Notes under the pieces: generated by a model
The model's database searches: none
The model's input: the letters and a program-made list of their open reading frames with translations, nothing else
Told to the model about the DNA's origin: nothing
NCBI RefSeq assembly: GCF_000516985.1
Contig: NW_006917097.1
Coordinates: 3,200,593 to 3,264,592, forward strand
Direction: 5' to 3'
Source: Pestalotiopsis fici W106-1
Lineage: Eukaryota; Ascomycota; Sordariomycetes; Amphisphaeriales; Sporocadaceae
Length of the DNA stretch: 64,000 nucleotides
Part shown: piece by piece, positions 63,642-64,000 of the stretch
Numbering within the stretch: the first letter of the stretch is position 1
Layout of the letters: every line of letters begins with the position of its first letter
Made by a program: the position numbers and the translations under genes

Positions 63642-64000
63642 TCTGAAAACTTCGGTCTGGCTAAGGGAATATGTGGGGCTTATCGTATGGCACAAGCACT
63701 GTAGCCGCCGCCATGGTTATAGGCGGGTAGTAGTATATTTTCGTCGATCTCATCAACCACAATTCCTGGGCAGGTACTTTGAAGCAATTCCAGCTCGGTG
63801 GGTGCGACTATGACTCGGCGTCGGGAAAATGGAATTAGCGACCGTGGAACCCCTGACTCTTCTGCATGACACTTCCAGTGTAGCATCCGGAACTCATGTC
63901 CGACCATAACCGAACGCATGCCGCCGCCATCTCCCCACAAACTTACCCCATGGCCCCACTGACTTCCCCGGAACTGCTTGATTTCCGGTTGTGGCGATTC
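63642..64000. other. upstream region of the polyol dehydrogenase, window edge
   Basis: About 360 bp to the end of the window. An 86-codon minus frame (63940-63680) starts with TTG and lies over the promoter, so it is not called. Confidence 0.45.
63888..63902. promoter_or_regulatory. CGG-N9-CCG inverted repeat upstream of the polyol dehydrogenase
   Basis: CGG-AACTCATGT-CCG, centred about 254 bp before the ATG. Spacer shares A..TCATGT with the SDR/transketolase site. Confidence 0.55.

Overview
The window looks like nuclear DNA of a filamentous ascomycete, most likely a Sordariomycete and possibly Hypocreales. Genes carry several short introns (about 50-90 bp, GT...AG, with CTAAC/CTGAC-like branch sites). 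Typical fungal families are present: Zn2Cys6 regulator, fungal_trans domain, sugar porters, Clr5-ankyrin, NB-ARC-TPR. One transposon shows the W-to-stop and Q-to-stop damage typical of repeat-induced point mutation (RIP). All splice models were made by eye from reading frame and splice consensus. Species is not assigned.

Left part (1-31 kb): a short-chain dehydrogenase with a mitochondrial-type leader (0.6-2.0 kb); a gene-free stretch holding a RIP-degraded Tc1/mariner element, itself interrupted by undamaged DNA (4.4-6.6 kb); a conserved but unassigned protein (7.4-9.0 kb); about 7.7 kb without convincing genes; a ThuA-like protein (16.7-17.5 kb); an NLR-type NB-ARC/TPR protein with an N-terminal motif resembling the fungal PP (RHIM-like) amyloid signalling motif (18.1-20.9 kb); a large Clr5-ankyrin protein (21.3-25.9 kb); a degenerate repeat array carrying four ATTGG (CCAAT) boxes upstream of a small unknown gene (26.3-27.3 kb); and an F-box-like protein (29.0-30.0 kb).

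Right part (31-64 kb) reads as a carbohydrate-use island of twelve genes: a GAPDH paralogue, sugar porter A, a fungal_trans regulator with no visible zinc cluster, an anion/cation symporter-type MFS carrier, a secreted GH39-like glycosidase and a secreted GH79-like beta-glucuronidase placed tail to tail, a succinate-semialdehyde-type aldehyde dehydrogenase, a Zn2Cys6 regulator, sugar porter B divergent from that regulator, an SDR divergent from a dihydroxyacetone-synthase-like transketolase, and a zinc polyol dehydrogenase. A plausible reading is that secreted enzymes release sugars or uronates, the carriers import them, the dehydrogenases and transketolase convert them, and GAPDH passes triose into glycolysis. 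The substrate is unknown.

Support for co-regulation: near-identical CGG-N9-CCG inverted repeats lie about 250 bp upstream of the SDR (shared with the transketolase) and of the polyol dehydrogenase, and a weaker match lies about 240 bp upstream of the aldehyde dehydrogenase. A second class, CCGGAC-N8-GTCCGG, occurs twice around sugar porter A and the zinc-cluster-less regulator.
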